Below are positions 25,256 through 34,894 of a stretch of DNA of 53,301 nucleotides, in pieces. Position 1 is the first letter of the stretch. Every line of letters starts with the position of its first letter. The notes under the pieces are model-generated. The model saw only the letters and a program-made list of their open reading frames with translations, was not told the DNA's origin and did not search any database. Source of the DNA: Deltaproteobacteria bacterium (GTDB taxonomy: Bacteria > Desulfobacterota > Binatia > UBA12015); contig JAJCZO010000204.1 of NCBI GenBank assembly GCA_029262355.1, positions 1 through 53,301 of the forward strand, given 5' to 3'. The position numbers and the translations under genes are program-made.

Positions 25256-28200
25256 TGCTGAGATTCGGCCTTGCCCTGGGCAGCCAAGCGGCTGCGCACG
25301 AAGCCGAGCTCGCCGCACTCGATGGGAACGCCATCGGCGAATGCAATCCACTGGCCGCTTTGTGGTGGAACGCGCGGCCCCGGAGTGAGGATGCCGACGA
25401 GATTCAGCGGGTCGGCGGACGAGATCAGCACGACCTCTCCCGGCTCTTCGCGCCGCATGGCGCGAAGAGCTTCGACCGCTTCCGTGCTGGCGAACTGTTC
25501 TCCCACGAGGCCTTCAACGAATCTCCCGCCGCGGATCTCGCCCCGCGCTTCTAGTTTGCGCAGTGCCGCAAGGATCACCCGCCAGGGCGGCATGAGTGAT
25601 TCTCGTGCGGTGACTTCGCGGAACACGACACCGTAGCGCTGCAGAAGGAGTCGCGCCGCCCACTCCGCGTGGGTCTCTTCAACGACAGGCTGACCGTCGC
25701 CCCGCGGGAGCTTCGCCCACCGGCCCACGGGGAGCGTTCGGCTCCTCGATCGTCTGCCGCGGACCGACCGCAAGCGGCGGTTGCTGCGGCGCTTGTCTTC
25801 GGGCATCAGCAGGGTCCTCAGCCCCGCGAAGCCGTCACCGGTGACGACCCCACGAGCGACGAGCTCCCAAAGTGCGTCCTCCGCTGCGGTGGGCAGTAGG
25901 CCGGCTGCTCGGGCAATGTCGCCGAGGAACGAAGCGCCGTCGCGATCAAGGACTTCGAGCGCCGCGCGCGCGTTGCCCGAGAGGTCGTCGGCCTGGGGTG
26001 TCGTCTGGTTGCTGAGCAATGCCGCGAGATCGTCACGCAAGGCGATTCCGAGCGGAGCATTGCGCGTCGGTGCACTGCTCCGTCTGCCGCGTCGGGCCGG
26101 GTTGAGGTTCGGGGGGGAGAAGCGGCCCCACGCGACCTCGCCCGAAAAGCAGAGCTGGTCGAGTAGATCCGGCGCGTAGCTTTGGATGCGCGCGGGAAGG
26201 ATCGACTGCTCCCATGCCGGAGCCGGAGCTTCCGTGCCGTGAAGTTGATCGATGACCATGGACAACCCCTCACGGCCATGAAGCTGGGTGTGCGGCGATA
26301 CGTGCTGCCATCGCAGCTGAAACCGGATGAGGTTGGCCACCGAGACCGGCTCGATCTCCCGCCGTAGGATGCCGAGCGTCAGGCGATGGATTCGCGCGAG
26401 GAGTCGGCGCTCGCACCACTCCTCGCCGGCGGCTCCCGGGGTGAAGGCGCCTCGCATCGCGAAGCCTTCGTTCTCGAGGCGCGCGAGTCCAGCTTCGACC
26501 GACGTGGCGCGAAGGCCGAGCATGGCAGCGAGCACGGCGCTCGTCGTGGGGCTCGTCGCCGCCAACCAGCCGCGCAAGGCGGCGTCGACGGCCGTCTCTG
26601 CGTCCAGCGCCTGTGGCGAGCCGGCAGGGGCTTCGAGCGGCGGATCGAGCTCGGCATCTGGAAGCGCGAGGTGGATGAAATCGACGCGTTCGGCCGCCAC
26701 GAAGGCCTCGAGCGAAGCGGTGCCTTCGTCAGACGGCCAGTGGGCGAGCGCGACACGGTGCGCCGCCTGCAGTTCGCGGATCCAGGTCTGCCAGTCGGCG
26801 TTCTCGGAGACGACGGATGTTGGAAGCCACACCAGGCTGTGTAGGGCGTCGTGGAGCTCGTCGGCATCTCGTACGTCGGGCCAGGCCTGATCGCGCACCT
26901 CGGCGATGGCCGCCGGATCGAGCGCTCCGATGCCGGACCCCAAGCTCGAATCGATGCGCCTCAGGCTCACGGCACGAGCACGGCGCTCCTCCAGGGGGGC
27001 ATCGTCGAGGAACGCGTACGGGTAGGCGTTGAGAAGCTCGTGCGCCATCGGGGAAGGGCTCGACGTTTCGACGGCCACGGTCTGGATCGAGCCAGAGCGG
27101 ATTCCCTCGAGAATCGTCCGAAGGCCTGCGGTGTCCATCGCTTCGTGCAGGCAGTTGTTGAGAGTTTCGTCGACCAGAGGATGCGACGGCGGCTCGATAG
27201 GTCCGCTGCGATTGTCGCCACAGCCGAGTTGGGCGGGGAAGACCGCGGCCAGCAGGTCCTCGGCGCGCATTCTCTGAATGTTCATCGGCACGCGCTTGCC
27301 GCCCATGTGTCGCGCGAGAACCAGCGCTCGGGTCACATTCCAACGCCAGCGGTTGCCGAACATCGGCGCGGCGAGAGCCGCCTGAGTGAGGTCCGCCTCG
27401 AGCTTCTCGGGGCGAACCATTCCGAAGACGCTGGGCAGAGGGAAGCTATGTTGTTCGCCGAGGGAAATGACGACGCCGTCGTCGGTGGCTGCTGCCTGAA
27501 GTTCGAAATCGAAGTTGACGCAGAAATTCTTGCGCAGGGCGAGGCCGAAGGCTCGATTGACCGCGCCGCCGAATGGGCAATGGATGACGAGTTGCATGCC
27601 GCCGCTTTCGTCGAAGAAGCGCTCGGCGATGATTCGCTCGCACGTGGGCACTGTCCCGAGCATGGCGAGGGTGGCCGCGACGTATTGCGCGATCTGCTCC
27701 GCGCCGCCGCGATCGATGCCGCACTCTTCGATCAGCCATGCAATCGTCGCTTCGCGATCGGAAAGCCGAGTCGCGGTCTCTTCGCGCAAGCTCGCGACTG
27801 CCTCCGAGAGTTCGCGTGTGCGCGCGGGCGCTTCGCCGAGCCAGAAGGGGATCGTCGGCGGAGCCTGCCCCGCGTCCTCCACGCGCACCGCGCTCTTCTC
27901 CACGCGGCGAATCCGCCATGAGTGATTTCCGAGTAGGAAGATGTCACCGCGCATGCTCTCGATCGCGAAGTCTTCGTTCACCGTACCGACCCGGGCGCCG
28001 GTCGGGTCTTCGATGACGGCGTAGTCCGCGGTGTCCGGGATGGCTCCACCGCCAGTAATCGAGGCGAGGCGCGCGCCGCGCCTGGGTTTCAGCCGTTGAT
28101 GAACGCGATCGTGATGAAGGTGAGCTGCCCGCCGGCCGTGGCTGGTCGAAACGCCTTCGACCAGCATCTCGAGCACGGTGTCGAACGTCTCGCGCGGAAG

Positions 28201-29532
28201 GCATGCGTAGTGATGGGCGCGACGAGTGAGTGCATAGAGACTCTCGACATCCATCTCTTCCGCGGCGACGGTTGCGACCATTTGCTGCGCAAGGATGTCG
28301 AGCGGCGCTTCTGGGATGAGGATGCGGTCGAGCTCGCCGGCTCGGATGGCGCGTACTGCCGCTGCGGTCTGGAGCATCTCGTCGCGGGTCAGGGGGAAGA
28401 AGACGCCACGCGGAACGCTCCCAAGCCAGTGTCCCGATCGTCCCACGCGTTGTAGTAGCGTTGCCAGCGCGCGCGGCGCGCCGAGATGGCAGACGAGGTC
28501 GACATGGCCGACGTCGATGCCGAGCTCGAGCGATGCCGTTGCGACGACGACGGGCACCTCGCCCGACTTGAGCTTCTCTTCTGCGGCCAAGCGGGTCCGA
28601 CGAGAGAGGCTGCCGTGGTGGGCAACGATGCGGTCGGCTCCGATTCGCTCTCCGAGGTCGTGCGCGACCCGTTCGACCAGGCGTCGGGTGTTCACGAACA
28701 CGATGGTGGTCTCATGGGTCGCGACGAGCTCGGCGATTCGGTCGTAGATCGCAGCTCTGAGCTCGTGGGTCGCGATCGCGCCGAGCTCCATGTCGGGAGT
28801 CTCGATCCGAAGCTCCATCGCGCGGCGATGGCCGGTGTCGACGATCGCGCAATCCGGAGATCCGTCCTCGTCGTTGCGACCCGAGCCGACGAGCAACCGT
28901 GCGACCTGATCGATCGGCCTCTGGGTCGCCGAGAGGCCGATGCGCTGCAGTCGGTGGCCGACGAGCAGGTCCAGGCGCTCGAGAGTGAGCGCGAGGTGGG
29001 CTCCGCGCTTGTCGCCGGCGACGGCGTGAATCTCGTCGACGATCACGGTTCTCACCGTTCGGAGCATCTCGCGGCTCTTGGCCGCGGTCAGGAGGATGTA
29101 GAGTGACTCCGGCGTCGTGATGAGGATGTGCGGAGGCCGCCGGAGCATTCCCTGTCGCTCCGAGGCGGGAGTGTCCCCGCTGCGGACCGCCACCCGGATG
29201 TCTTGGAGAGGGACGCCGGCCGTCTCGGCGCGCTCGCGTACGGCGCGAAGGGGCACCGCCAGGTTCTTCTCGATGTCGTTGCCCAGCGCCTTGAGGGGCG
29301 AAACGTAGAGGATCGTCGTCGATTCGAGAGAATCGGTTCGTGCACTTTCGACCAGACCGTTGATCGCCCACATGAACGCGGCGAGGGTCTTGCCCGAACC
29401 GGTGGGTGCGGAGATCAACGTGTCGCGGCCTGCGGCGATGGCCTTCCAGCCGAGCGCTTGCGGGGGCGTCGCGTCGCCGAAGCGATCGACGAACCACCCT
29501 TCGAGAAGTGGGTCGAATCCGAGGCCGCGCAT
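25252..29532 (-). CDS. lhr: Lhr-type superfamily 2 DNA helicase, long form
   Basis: The 1426-residue protein has a RecA-like helicase core: SAPTGSGKT, TTPESLYILL, DEIHAVAGDKRG (DEIH box), LSATQRPI and, later, VVVATASLELGIDVG and QRVGRSGHW. The Lhr-specific winged-helix and beta-barrel parts follow, then a ~600-residue C-terminal extension with further winged-helix sequence, as in bacterial long Lhr. Lhr is a 3'-to-5' DNA/RNA-DNA helicase of DNA repair. ATG 29532 has GGAG nearby upstream; a start at 29631 is possible but lacks conserved sequence. It heads the lhr-selA-selB unit and diverges from the nucleotidyltransferase gene. Confidence 0.93.
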   Translation of the reverse strand: MRGLGFDPLLEGWFVDRFGDATPPQALGWKAIAAGRDTLISAPTGSGKTLAAFMWAINGLVESARTDSLESTTILYVSPLKALGNDIEKNLAVPLRAVRERAETAGVPLQDIRVAVRSGDTPASERQGMLRRPPHILITTPESLYILLTAAKSREMLRTVRTVIVDEIHAVAGDKRGAHLALTLERLDLLVGHRLQRIGLSATQRPIDQVARLLVGSGRNDEDGSPDCAIVDTGHRRAMELRIETPDMELGAIATHELRAAIYDRIAELVATHETTIVFVNTRRLVERVAHDLGERIGADRIVAHHGSLSRRTRLAAEEKLKSGEVPVVVATASLELGIDVGHVDLVCHLGAPRALATLLQRVGRSGHWLGSVPRGVFFPLTRDEMLQTAAAVRAIRAGELDRILIPEAPLDILAQQMVATVAAEEMDVESLYALTRRAHHYACLPRETFDTVLEMLVEGVSTSHGRRAAHLHHDRVHQRLKPRRGARLASITGGGAIPDTADYAVIEDPTGARVGTVNEDFAIESMRGDIFLLGNHSWRIRRVEKSAVRVEDAGQAPPTIPFWLGEAPARTRELSEAVASLREETATRLSDREATIAWLIEECGIDRGGAEQIAQYVAATLAMLGTVPTCERIIAERFFDESGGMQLVIHCPFGGAVNRAFGLALRKNFCVNFDFELQAAATDDGVVISLGEQHSFPLPSVFGMVRPEKLEADLTQAALAAPMFGNRWRWNVTRALVLARHMGGKRVPMNIQRMRAEDLLAAVFPAQLGCGDNRSGPIEPPSHPLVDETLNNCLHEAMDTAGLRTILEGIRSGSIQTVAVETSSPSPMAHELLNAYPYAFLDDAPLEERRARAVSLRRIDSSLGSGIGALDPAAIAEVRDQAWPDVRDADELHDALHSLVWLPTSVVSENADWQTWIRELQAAHRVALAHWPSDEGTASLEAFVAAERVDFIHLALPDAELDPPLEAPAGSPQALDAETAVDAALRGWLAATSPTTSAVLAAMLGLRATSVEAGLARLENEGFAMRGAFTPGAAGEEWCERRLLARIHRLTLGILRREIEPVSVANLIRFQLRWQHVSPHTQLHGREGLSMVIDQLHGTEAPAPAWEQSILPARIQSYAPDLLDQLCFSGEVAWGRFSPPNLNPARRGRRSSAPTRNAPLGIALRDDLAALLSNQTTPQADDLSGNARAALEVLDRDGASFLGDIARAAGLLPTAAEDALWELVARGVVTGDGFAGLRTLLMPEDKRRSNRRLRSVRGRRSRSRTLPVGRWAKLPRGDGQPVVEETHAEWAARLLLQRYGVVFREVTARESLMPPWRVILAALRKLEARGEIRGGRFVEGLVGEQFASTEAVEALRAMRREEPGEVVLISSADPLNLVGILTPGPRVPPQSGQWIAFADGVPIECGELGFVRSRLAAQGKAESQQ

Positions 29533-29656
29533 GTTTTCGCTCCGAGGGGCCACGAACGTAGCCTCTGGTAGCGTTGTACCGCCGCCGCCGGGGGAATCCA
29601 ACGGTCGACGATACGGTTCAAATTGCGCCACTCCGGGGCTCGTGCGAGCATCGGCT

Positions 29657-30997
29657 GTGCCGCTGAGTCGCAGACAGGAAGCCGAGCGGGTGGTGGAACG
29701 CCTGCGGGCGAAGGGCTTCGAGGCTCTCTTTGCGGGCGGTTGCGTTCGCGACCTCCTTCTGGGCCGCGAGCCCGAGGACTACGACGTCGCCACTTCGGCT
29801 CGGGCGAGCCAGGTCGAGGCGCTCTTCGCCCGCACGGTCGGAGTGGGCGCCCAGTTCGGCGTCATCAAGGTCCTGGGCGACGCTCAGGATACTGAGGTGG
29901 CTACGTTTCGAACCGACGGGGAGTACGTCGATCACCGCCATCCGTCGGAGGTGAGCTTTTCCGATGCCAAGGGCGACGCGGCTCGCCGCGACTTCACGAT
30001 CAACGGGATGTTCCTCGATCCGGCGACGGATGAGGTCACAGATTACGTCGGTGGACGCGCCGACCTCGAGGCGGGGCGGATTCGCGCGATTGGTGACCCG
30101 GCGGCGCGCTTCGACGAAGACCGACTCCGCCTACTGCGAGGTGTGCGGTTCGCCGCCCGTTTCGGTTTCGAGATCGAACGGGGGACGTGGAACAGCATCG
30201 TCGATCATGCCGAGACGATTCGGGATATCGCGTGGGAGCGCATTGGGGACGAGCTCGTGAAGATCTTGCGCGAAGGGTCGGCGCGGCGCGGATTCGGACT
30301 CCTCGCGGAGAGCGGCCTCCTCGAAGCGGTGTTGCCGGAAGTGGCGGCGATGCGGGGCGTCGAGCAATCGCCGGATCACCATCCCGAAGGAGATGTGTTC
30401 GTCCATACTCTGCTCTGCCTGGAGAAACTCGATCCTGCGGCGCACGATGTCTCGCTGGCGCTGGCGGTGCTGCTCCACGACGTGGCGAAGCCGCTCACGG
30501 CCGAGACGGGCGCGGATGGGCGCATCACTTTCTACGGCCACTGCGAGCGCGGGGCGGACCTGTCGCGAGGTATTTGCCGCCGCCTGCGGCAGAGCGGTGA
30601 CACGACCGAGCGCGTTTCATGGCTCATCCGAAATCACCTGCGACACGTGCAGGCGCCAGAGATGAGGGTGGCTACGTTGAAGCGCTTTCTCGGTGAGCCG
30701 TGGATCGAGGCGCTTCTCGAGTTGGTGCGGATCGACATCTCGTCGGGCTCGGGCGATCTGAGCACCTGGCAATTCTGCGTGGAGCGTCTTGCGGCTTTTC
30801 CGCGGGAAGAGGTTCGTCCGGCACCGCTGATTCGTGGCCGAGATCTCATCGATCTGGGGTACGCGCCGGGGCCGCGCTTCAGAGCCTTTCTCGACGAAGC
30901 GTTCGACGCACAGCTCGAGGGTGCATTCGACGACCCAGCGACTGCTCGTCAGTGGTTGGCAGCACGTCATTCCCACACCAAGGGACCGGCTTCGTGA
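29657..30997 (+). CDS. CCA-adding-type tRNA nucleotidyltransferase / poly(A) polymerase family protein with HD domain
   Basis: The ~446-residue class II nucleotidyltransferase has GGCVRDLLLGREPEDYDVAT (with the Asp-x-Asp metal pair), RRDFTINGMFLD, the RFDEDRLRLLRGVRFAARFGF motif and a C-terminal HD-type region (HTLLCLEKL, LLHDVAKP, HCERGADLSR). It would add or repair the tRNA 3' CCA; a poly(A) polymerase role cannot be excluded from sequence alone. No strong Shine-Dalgarno marks the start; GTG 29657 or GTG 29642 are the candidates, and a longer reading from 29360 is antisense to lhr. The stop overlaps the ABC ATPase start (GTGA). Confidence 0.88.
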   Translation: MPLSRRQEAERVVERLRAKGFEALFAGGCVRDLLLGREPEDYDVATSARASQVEALFARTVGVGAQFGVIKVLGDAQDTEVATFRTDGEYVDHRHPSEVSFSDAKGDAARRDFTINGMFLDPATDEVTDYVGGRADLEAGRIRAIGDPAARFDEDRLRLLRGVRFAARFGFEIERGTWNSIVDHAETIRDIAWERIGDELVKILREGSARRGFGLLAESGLLEAVLPEVAAMRGVEQSPDHHPEGDVFVHTLLCLEKLDPAAHDVSLALAVLLHDVAKPLTAETGADGRITFYGHCERGADLSRGICRRLRQSGDTTERVSWLIRNHLRHVQAPEMRVATLKRFLGEPWIEALLELVRIDISSGSGDLSTWQFCVERLAAFPREEVRPAPLIRGRDLIDLGYAPGPRFRAFLDEAFDAQLEGAFDDPATARQWLAARHSHTKGPAS

Positions 30998-32508
30998 GCC
31001 ATCCGGTTCTCGAGGCGCTCGGCGTCCGAAAGCATTTTGGCCAGGTCGCCGCGCTCGACGGAGTCGACCTTGCGTGTGACGGTGGCGAGATCCACGCCGT
31101 TCTCGGAGAGAACGGTGCAGGCAAATCGACGTTGATGCACGTCATGAGCGGCCTCCTCGAGTCCGACGGTGGCGAGATCCGGCTCAGGGGATCCGTCGTT
31201 CGTTGGCGTTCCGCGGATGAGGCGCGTGCGGCGGGCATCGCTACGGTGCATCAGCACTTCATGCTCGTTCCGACGATGACGATCTCGGAGAACCTCGCTC
31301 TGGCCCAGAGAGCGTTCGGAGTTCTCGATCGCTCGGCGCTCGACCGAGAGGTTCTCGTGCTCACCCGTGAGCGCGGTCTGGACATCGGGGATCCGAGTCG
31401 CAAAATCGACGATCTCTCGGTCGGCGAGCAGCAGCGGGTGGAGATTCTGAAGGCGTTGGCCGACGTCCCCTCCCTGCTGATTCTCGACGAGCCTACCGCT
31501 GTTCTGACGCCGGCCGAAGTCGACGACCTATTCTCCCTCCTCCGCGGTCTCGCTCAGAACGGCACGGCAATCGTCATCGTGACGCACAAACTGGCAGAAG
31601 TGTTCGCGATCGCAGATCGAGTGAGCGTGTTGCGCCGGGGGCGGCTGGTCGGCGCAGGCCAGACGAGCGGGTTCGACGGCGAATCCCTCGCTCGACTCAT
31701 GGTTGGGGATCGTGCGGTCACCGCGCCAGCGTCAGGTGCGGAGCGGACCGTCGGTGAACCTCGACTCGAAGCGCGCGGTCTGGGCTGGTACGGAGCCGAT
31801 GGGCGAAGGGCCCTCGACGACGTGGATCTGCTCGTGAGCGCGGGAGAGGTCGTCGTCATCGCGGGAGTCGAGGGAAACGGGCAGCAAGAGCTGCAGGACG
31901 CTCTCGTTGGGATTCGGGCTTCGGAGCTCGTCGGAGAGGTTCGCATCGAGGGGCGCCCCGTCTCGACCGTCGCTGAGGCTCGTGATGCTGGTCTCGGAGT
32001 CGTTCCCGCCGATCGGCACCGTGATGGCCTCGTTGGAGAGATGACGCTGTGGGAGAATCTTCTCCTCGGGCGGAATCCATTGCGCCGTGCGGCACCACGA
32101 GGATGGATGTCGCCGGCCGACCAGATCGAGCGCGCTCGCGAGCGACTCGCGTCGTTCTCAGTGCATCCGAGCGACCCGGAGCTTCCCAGCGCCGCCCTCT
32201 CCGGCGGAAATCAACAACGCCTCGTGTTGGCACGGGAACTATCGCGACCCGACTTGAGGGTGGTCGTTGCGGTCAACCCGACGCGGGGCTTGGACCTCAT
32301 CGCCACAGGGGCGATTCACGCCCGTCTCCGGGCACTTGCGGACCAGGGAGCGGCAGTCTTGGTGCTCTCGACGGATCTCGACGAGGTCGAGGCCCTCGCC
32401 GACCGGGCATTGGTTCTCTATCGCGGCCGCCTTCGCGCGGCACCGTCCGGGCCCGTCGATCGGGTCGTCATCGGTCGGTTGATGACAGGGCTCGAGGAGG
32501 CTGCTTGA
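30994..32508 (+). CDS. ABC transporter ATPase with two nucleotide-binding domains (nucleoside/sugar importer type)
   Basis: The 504-residue protein carries two ABC domains. The first has Walker A GENGAGKST, signature LSVGEQQRVEIL and Walker B LLILDEPTAVLTPAE. The second is degenerate at Walker A (GVEGNGQQEL) with signature LSGGNQQRLVLAREL and a NPTRGLDLIA segment. This is the CUT2-like layout of sugar importers and of the BmpA/YufO-type nucleoside importers. Its GTG overlaps the nucleotidyltransferase stop and its stop overlaps the first permease start (TTGA). The permease sequences favour nucleosides as substrate. No periplasmic binding protein gene lies next to it. Confidence 0.92.
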   Translation: MSHPVLEALGVRKHFGQVAALDGVDLACDGGEIHAVLGENGAGKSTLMHVMSGLLESDGGEIRLRGSVVRWRSADEARAAGIATVHQHFMLVPTMTISENLALAQRAFGVLDRSALDREVLVLTRERGLDIGDPSRKIDDLSVGEQQRVEILKALADVPSLLILDEPTAVLTPAEVDDLFSLLRGLAQNGTAIVIVTHKLAEVFAIADRVSVLRRGRLVGAGQTSGFDGESLARLMVGDRAVTAPASGAERTVGEPRLEARGLGWYGADGRRALDDVDLLVSAGEVVVIAGVEGNGQQELQDALVGIRASELVGEVRIEGRPVSTVAEARDAGLGVVPADRHRDGLVGEMTLWENLLLGRNPLRRAAPRGWMSPADQIERARERLASFSVHPSDPELPSAALSGGNQQRLVLARELSRPDLRVVVAVNPTRGLDLIATGAIHARLRALADQGAAVLVLSTDLDEVEALADRALVLYRGRLRAAPSGPVDRVVIGRLMTGLEEAA

Positions 32509-33575
32509 GTTCGTGGGCAAAGCGCGACTGGCGTCGCGCGGCGGCCCCCGCTGGGGCGGCCGTCGCGCTCGCGGTCTTCTTTACGGGGCTGATGGCCGCC
32601 GTCGTTGGCGCAAGCCCGCTCGACGCGGTCGGCGCGCTCGTTTCTGGCAGCGTTGGGTCAGGCGGGAGTCTCGCAGCGACGCTGCTGCGTACGAGTCCGT
32701 TGTTGCTGACCGGCTTGGCCGTGATGCTGGCCTTCCGAAGTGGGGTCTTCAACATCGGGGCGGAGGGCCAGCTTCTCGTGGGCGCACTTGCCGCGACTGC
32801 CGTGGCCACACGGACTGGTTCATGGACGGGACAGGCGGTCCTCGTTCTGCTCGCCGGCGCCGTTGCGGGCGCACTCTGGGCGGGCATCGCCGCATTGCTG
32901 CGCGACCGACGAGGGGTCAACGAAGTCATCACGACGATACTCCTGAACTTCGTCGCATTGTATCTCGTGTCCTACGCGGTCGACGGCCCGCTCAAGGAGC
33001 AGTCGGGCGCCTACCCTCAGTCGGATCCGTTTCCGATGACGGCAGAGCTATGGCGCTTGGTACCGGGCACTCGACTGCACGTAGGTCTGCTCATCGGCGT
33101 GACTGCGGTGTTCGTGGTGGGCGCCCTCCTCTCGCGTACCTCCCTCGGGCTGAGGCTGCGCAGCGCTGGGCTCAATCCACGGGCGGCACAAGTCGCTGGG
33201 TTTCCGGTGGGACGGGACCTCTTTCTCGCATTTGCGATCTCCGGCGCTCTGGCCGGCCTTGCGGGAGCGATCGAAGTCGCGGGCGTCACGGGGCGTCTCT
33301 ACGAACGTGTTTCGCCGGGGTATGGGTACACGGCGATCGCGATCGCACTTTTGGGCGGACTTCGATCGGGTGGGGTTCTCCTTGCCGCGCTTTTTTTCGC
33401 GGCACTGAGTACCGGCGCTGCGGCGATGGAGAGGACAGCCGGGATCTCGGCCGTGTTGGCTGTCGCGATTCAGGGCGCCACGCTTCTTGCCGTCGCCATG
33501 ATCAACCGCACGTCGTGGACGGGCCTTGCGGCCGCGTCGAAGGCGAGCGATTCGGAGTCGATCGGTGTTGCTTGA
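32505..33575 (+). CDS. ABC transporter permease, BmpA/YufP-type nucleoside importer
   Basis: The 356-residue polytopic protein has RTSPLLLTGLAVMLAFRSGVFNIGAEGQLLVGAL, the conserved FNIGAEGQ permease motif, and RGVNEVITTILLNFVALYL; eight or more membrane segments are visible. It belongs to the branched-chain/ribose permease superfamily, nucleoside subfamily. Start is TTG 32505, overlapping the ATPase stop. The stop overlaps the second permease's start region, so the two permeases are translationally coupled and probably form a heterodimer. Confidence 0.9.
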   Translation: MSSWAKRDWRRAAAPAGAAVALAVFFTGLMAAVVGASPLDAVGALVSGSVGSGGSLAATLLRTSPLLLTGLAVMLAFRSGVFNIGAEGQLLVGALAATAVATRTGSWTGQAVLVLLAGAVAGALWAGIAALLRDRRGVNEVITTILLNFVALYLVSYAVDGPLKEQSGAYPQSDPFPMTAELWRLVPGTRLHVGLLIGVTAVFVVGALLSRTSLGLRLRSAGLNPRAAQVAGFPVGRDLFLAFAISGALAGLAGAIEVAGVTGRLYERVSPGYGYTAIAIALLGGLRSGGVLLAALFFAALSTGAAAMERTAGISAVLAVAIQGATLLAVAMINRTSWTGLAAASKASDSESIGVA

Positions 33576-34479
33576 GAGCTTCCTGGCGGCAGGGCTTCTG
33601 CTCGCGACCCCGATCCTACTCGCGGCACTCGGGGAGCTTCTCGTGGAGCGCACGGGGGTGCTCAACATCGGGGTCGAGGGGATGATGCTCACCGGCGCGT
33701 TCGTTGCGGCGGTGGCCGCAGAGGCCTCCGGGAGCTCCGGGGTCGGGGCGCTGGCCGGAGCGACCGCGGGAGTTCTGGTTGGGCTCGTCTTCGCGTGGTC
33801 GGCGCTCGTCCTCGGAACGGATCAGATCATCGTGGGCGCGGCGATCAATCTGCTCGCGCTGGGCGGGACCGGTGCGGCGTATCGGGCGATGTACGGCACG
33901 ACGGGTGCGGCCCTGGTGCTGCCGACGATGCCTGGCGTTCCCGTTCCCGGACTCTCGCTGCTGCCCGGGCTTGGGCCGGTGTTCGCCTCGCAGAACGGCC
34001 TCGTCTATCTCGCCCTCCTCCTGGTCCCCACCCTCGCGTTTCTCTTCCGGCGGACGGGACTCGGACTTCGTTTGCGCGCGATGGGCGACCATCCGCAAGC
34101 CGCTGCAAGCTTGGGATACCGCGTGCGGAGCTACAAGATTGGTGCGCTGCTGTGCGCCGGGGCTCTCAGTGGGCTCGCCGGGGCGACGCTCACTCTGGCG
34201 GCGACCAATACGTTCGTCGAAGGCGTGACCGCGGGGCGCGGCTTCGTGGCCTTGGCGGTCGTCGTATTCGGTCGGTGGTCCCCGTGGGGTGTCCTCGCTG
34301 GCGCCCTCCTCTTTGGGCTCGTGAACGCATTGCAGTTCCAGCTACAGGCCGCGGACTTCGCGGTTCCCCACCAGCTCGCGCTGATGCTCCCGTACCTCGT
34401 CACGCTCGCCGTTCTGGTGAGCTTTCCGGGTCGCGGGGTTGCACCGCGCGCCCTGGGCGCCGCCGAAGAGGCGCGCTGA
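33565..34479 (+). CDS. ABC transporter permease, YufQ-type partner
   Basis: The 304-residue membrane protein has LLVERTGVLNIGVEGMMLTGAFVAAVAA, the LNIGVEGMM counterpart of the first permease's motif, and GLGLRLRAMGDHPQAAASLGY. It is the second permease of the importer. Start is GTG 33565 (or TTG 33568), inside the end of the previous gene. A periplasmic binding protein must be encoded elsewhere, or the transporter is incomplete here. Confidence 0.9.
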   Translation: MLLESFLAAGLLLATPILLAALGELLVERTGVLNIGVEGMMLTGAFVAAVAAEASGSSGVGALAGATAGVLVGLVFAWSALVLGTDQIIVGAAINLLALGGTGAAYRAMYGTTGAALVLPTMPGVPVPGLSLLPGLGPVFASQNGLVYLALLLVPTLAFLFRRTGLGLRLRAMGDHPQAAASLGYRVRSYKIGALLCAGALSGLAGATLTLAATNTFVEGVTAGRGFVALAVVVFGRWSPWGVLAGALLFGLVNALQFQLQAADFAVPHQLALMLPYLVTLAVLVSFPGRGVAPRALGAAEEAR

Positions 34480-34538
34480 GTCGATCGGGAAACTCCGTCC
34501 TCAATTGCGGCGAATACCGTTCGATGGCCGGTCGCGCA

Positions 34539-34853
34539 TCATGAGGGCGGGTCCTGATCTTCGGGCTCTGGATTGTTCGCGAACGTTCCCTTCGCGAGGT
34601 ACCAGACGAATGCGCCTCCGGCGGCATACATGAGGATGCCCTCGAGAGCGCCAAGGCCGCCACCGATCACCAGCACGGTAATGACGAGAACCGTCGAGAC
34701 GATCGCGACGACCTTCTCGATGCGTTCTTCGCGGTCGCGCTCCTCGACCACGAAGTCGGCGACCTCGGCTCCGCAGTTGGGGCAGCGGCCCGCTGGCTTG
34801 CGGATCAACTTCTCTCCGCAGCCCGGGCAGGGGGGGTACTGGTGGACGGGCAT
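34539..34853 (-). CDS. Zinc-ribbon membrane protein
   Basis: The 104-residue protein has an N-terminal zinc ribbon with Cys9-x2-Cys12 and Cys24-x2-Cys27, a charged helix (VVEERDREERIEK), and then two hydrophobic segments (about 47-67 and 70-87). I recognise no named family. It stands last in the leftward run of genes from the isc cluster, 41 bases after the previous gene, and converges on the importer permease. Confidence 0.65.
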   Translation of the reverse strand: MPVHQYPPCPGCGEKLIRKPAGRCPNCGAEVADFVVEERDREERIEKVVAIVSTVLVITVLVIGGGLGALEGILMYAAGGAFVWYLAKGTFANNPEPEDQDPPS

Positions 34854-34894
34854 CGCTCACCGAACCCTATGGGTCCGATGAGCGATGCGCCAAA

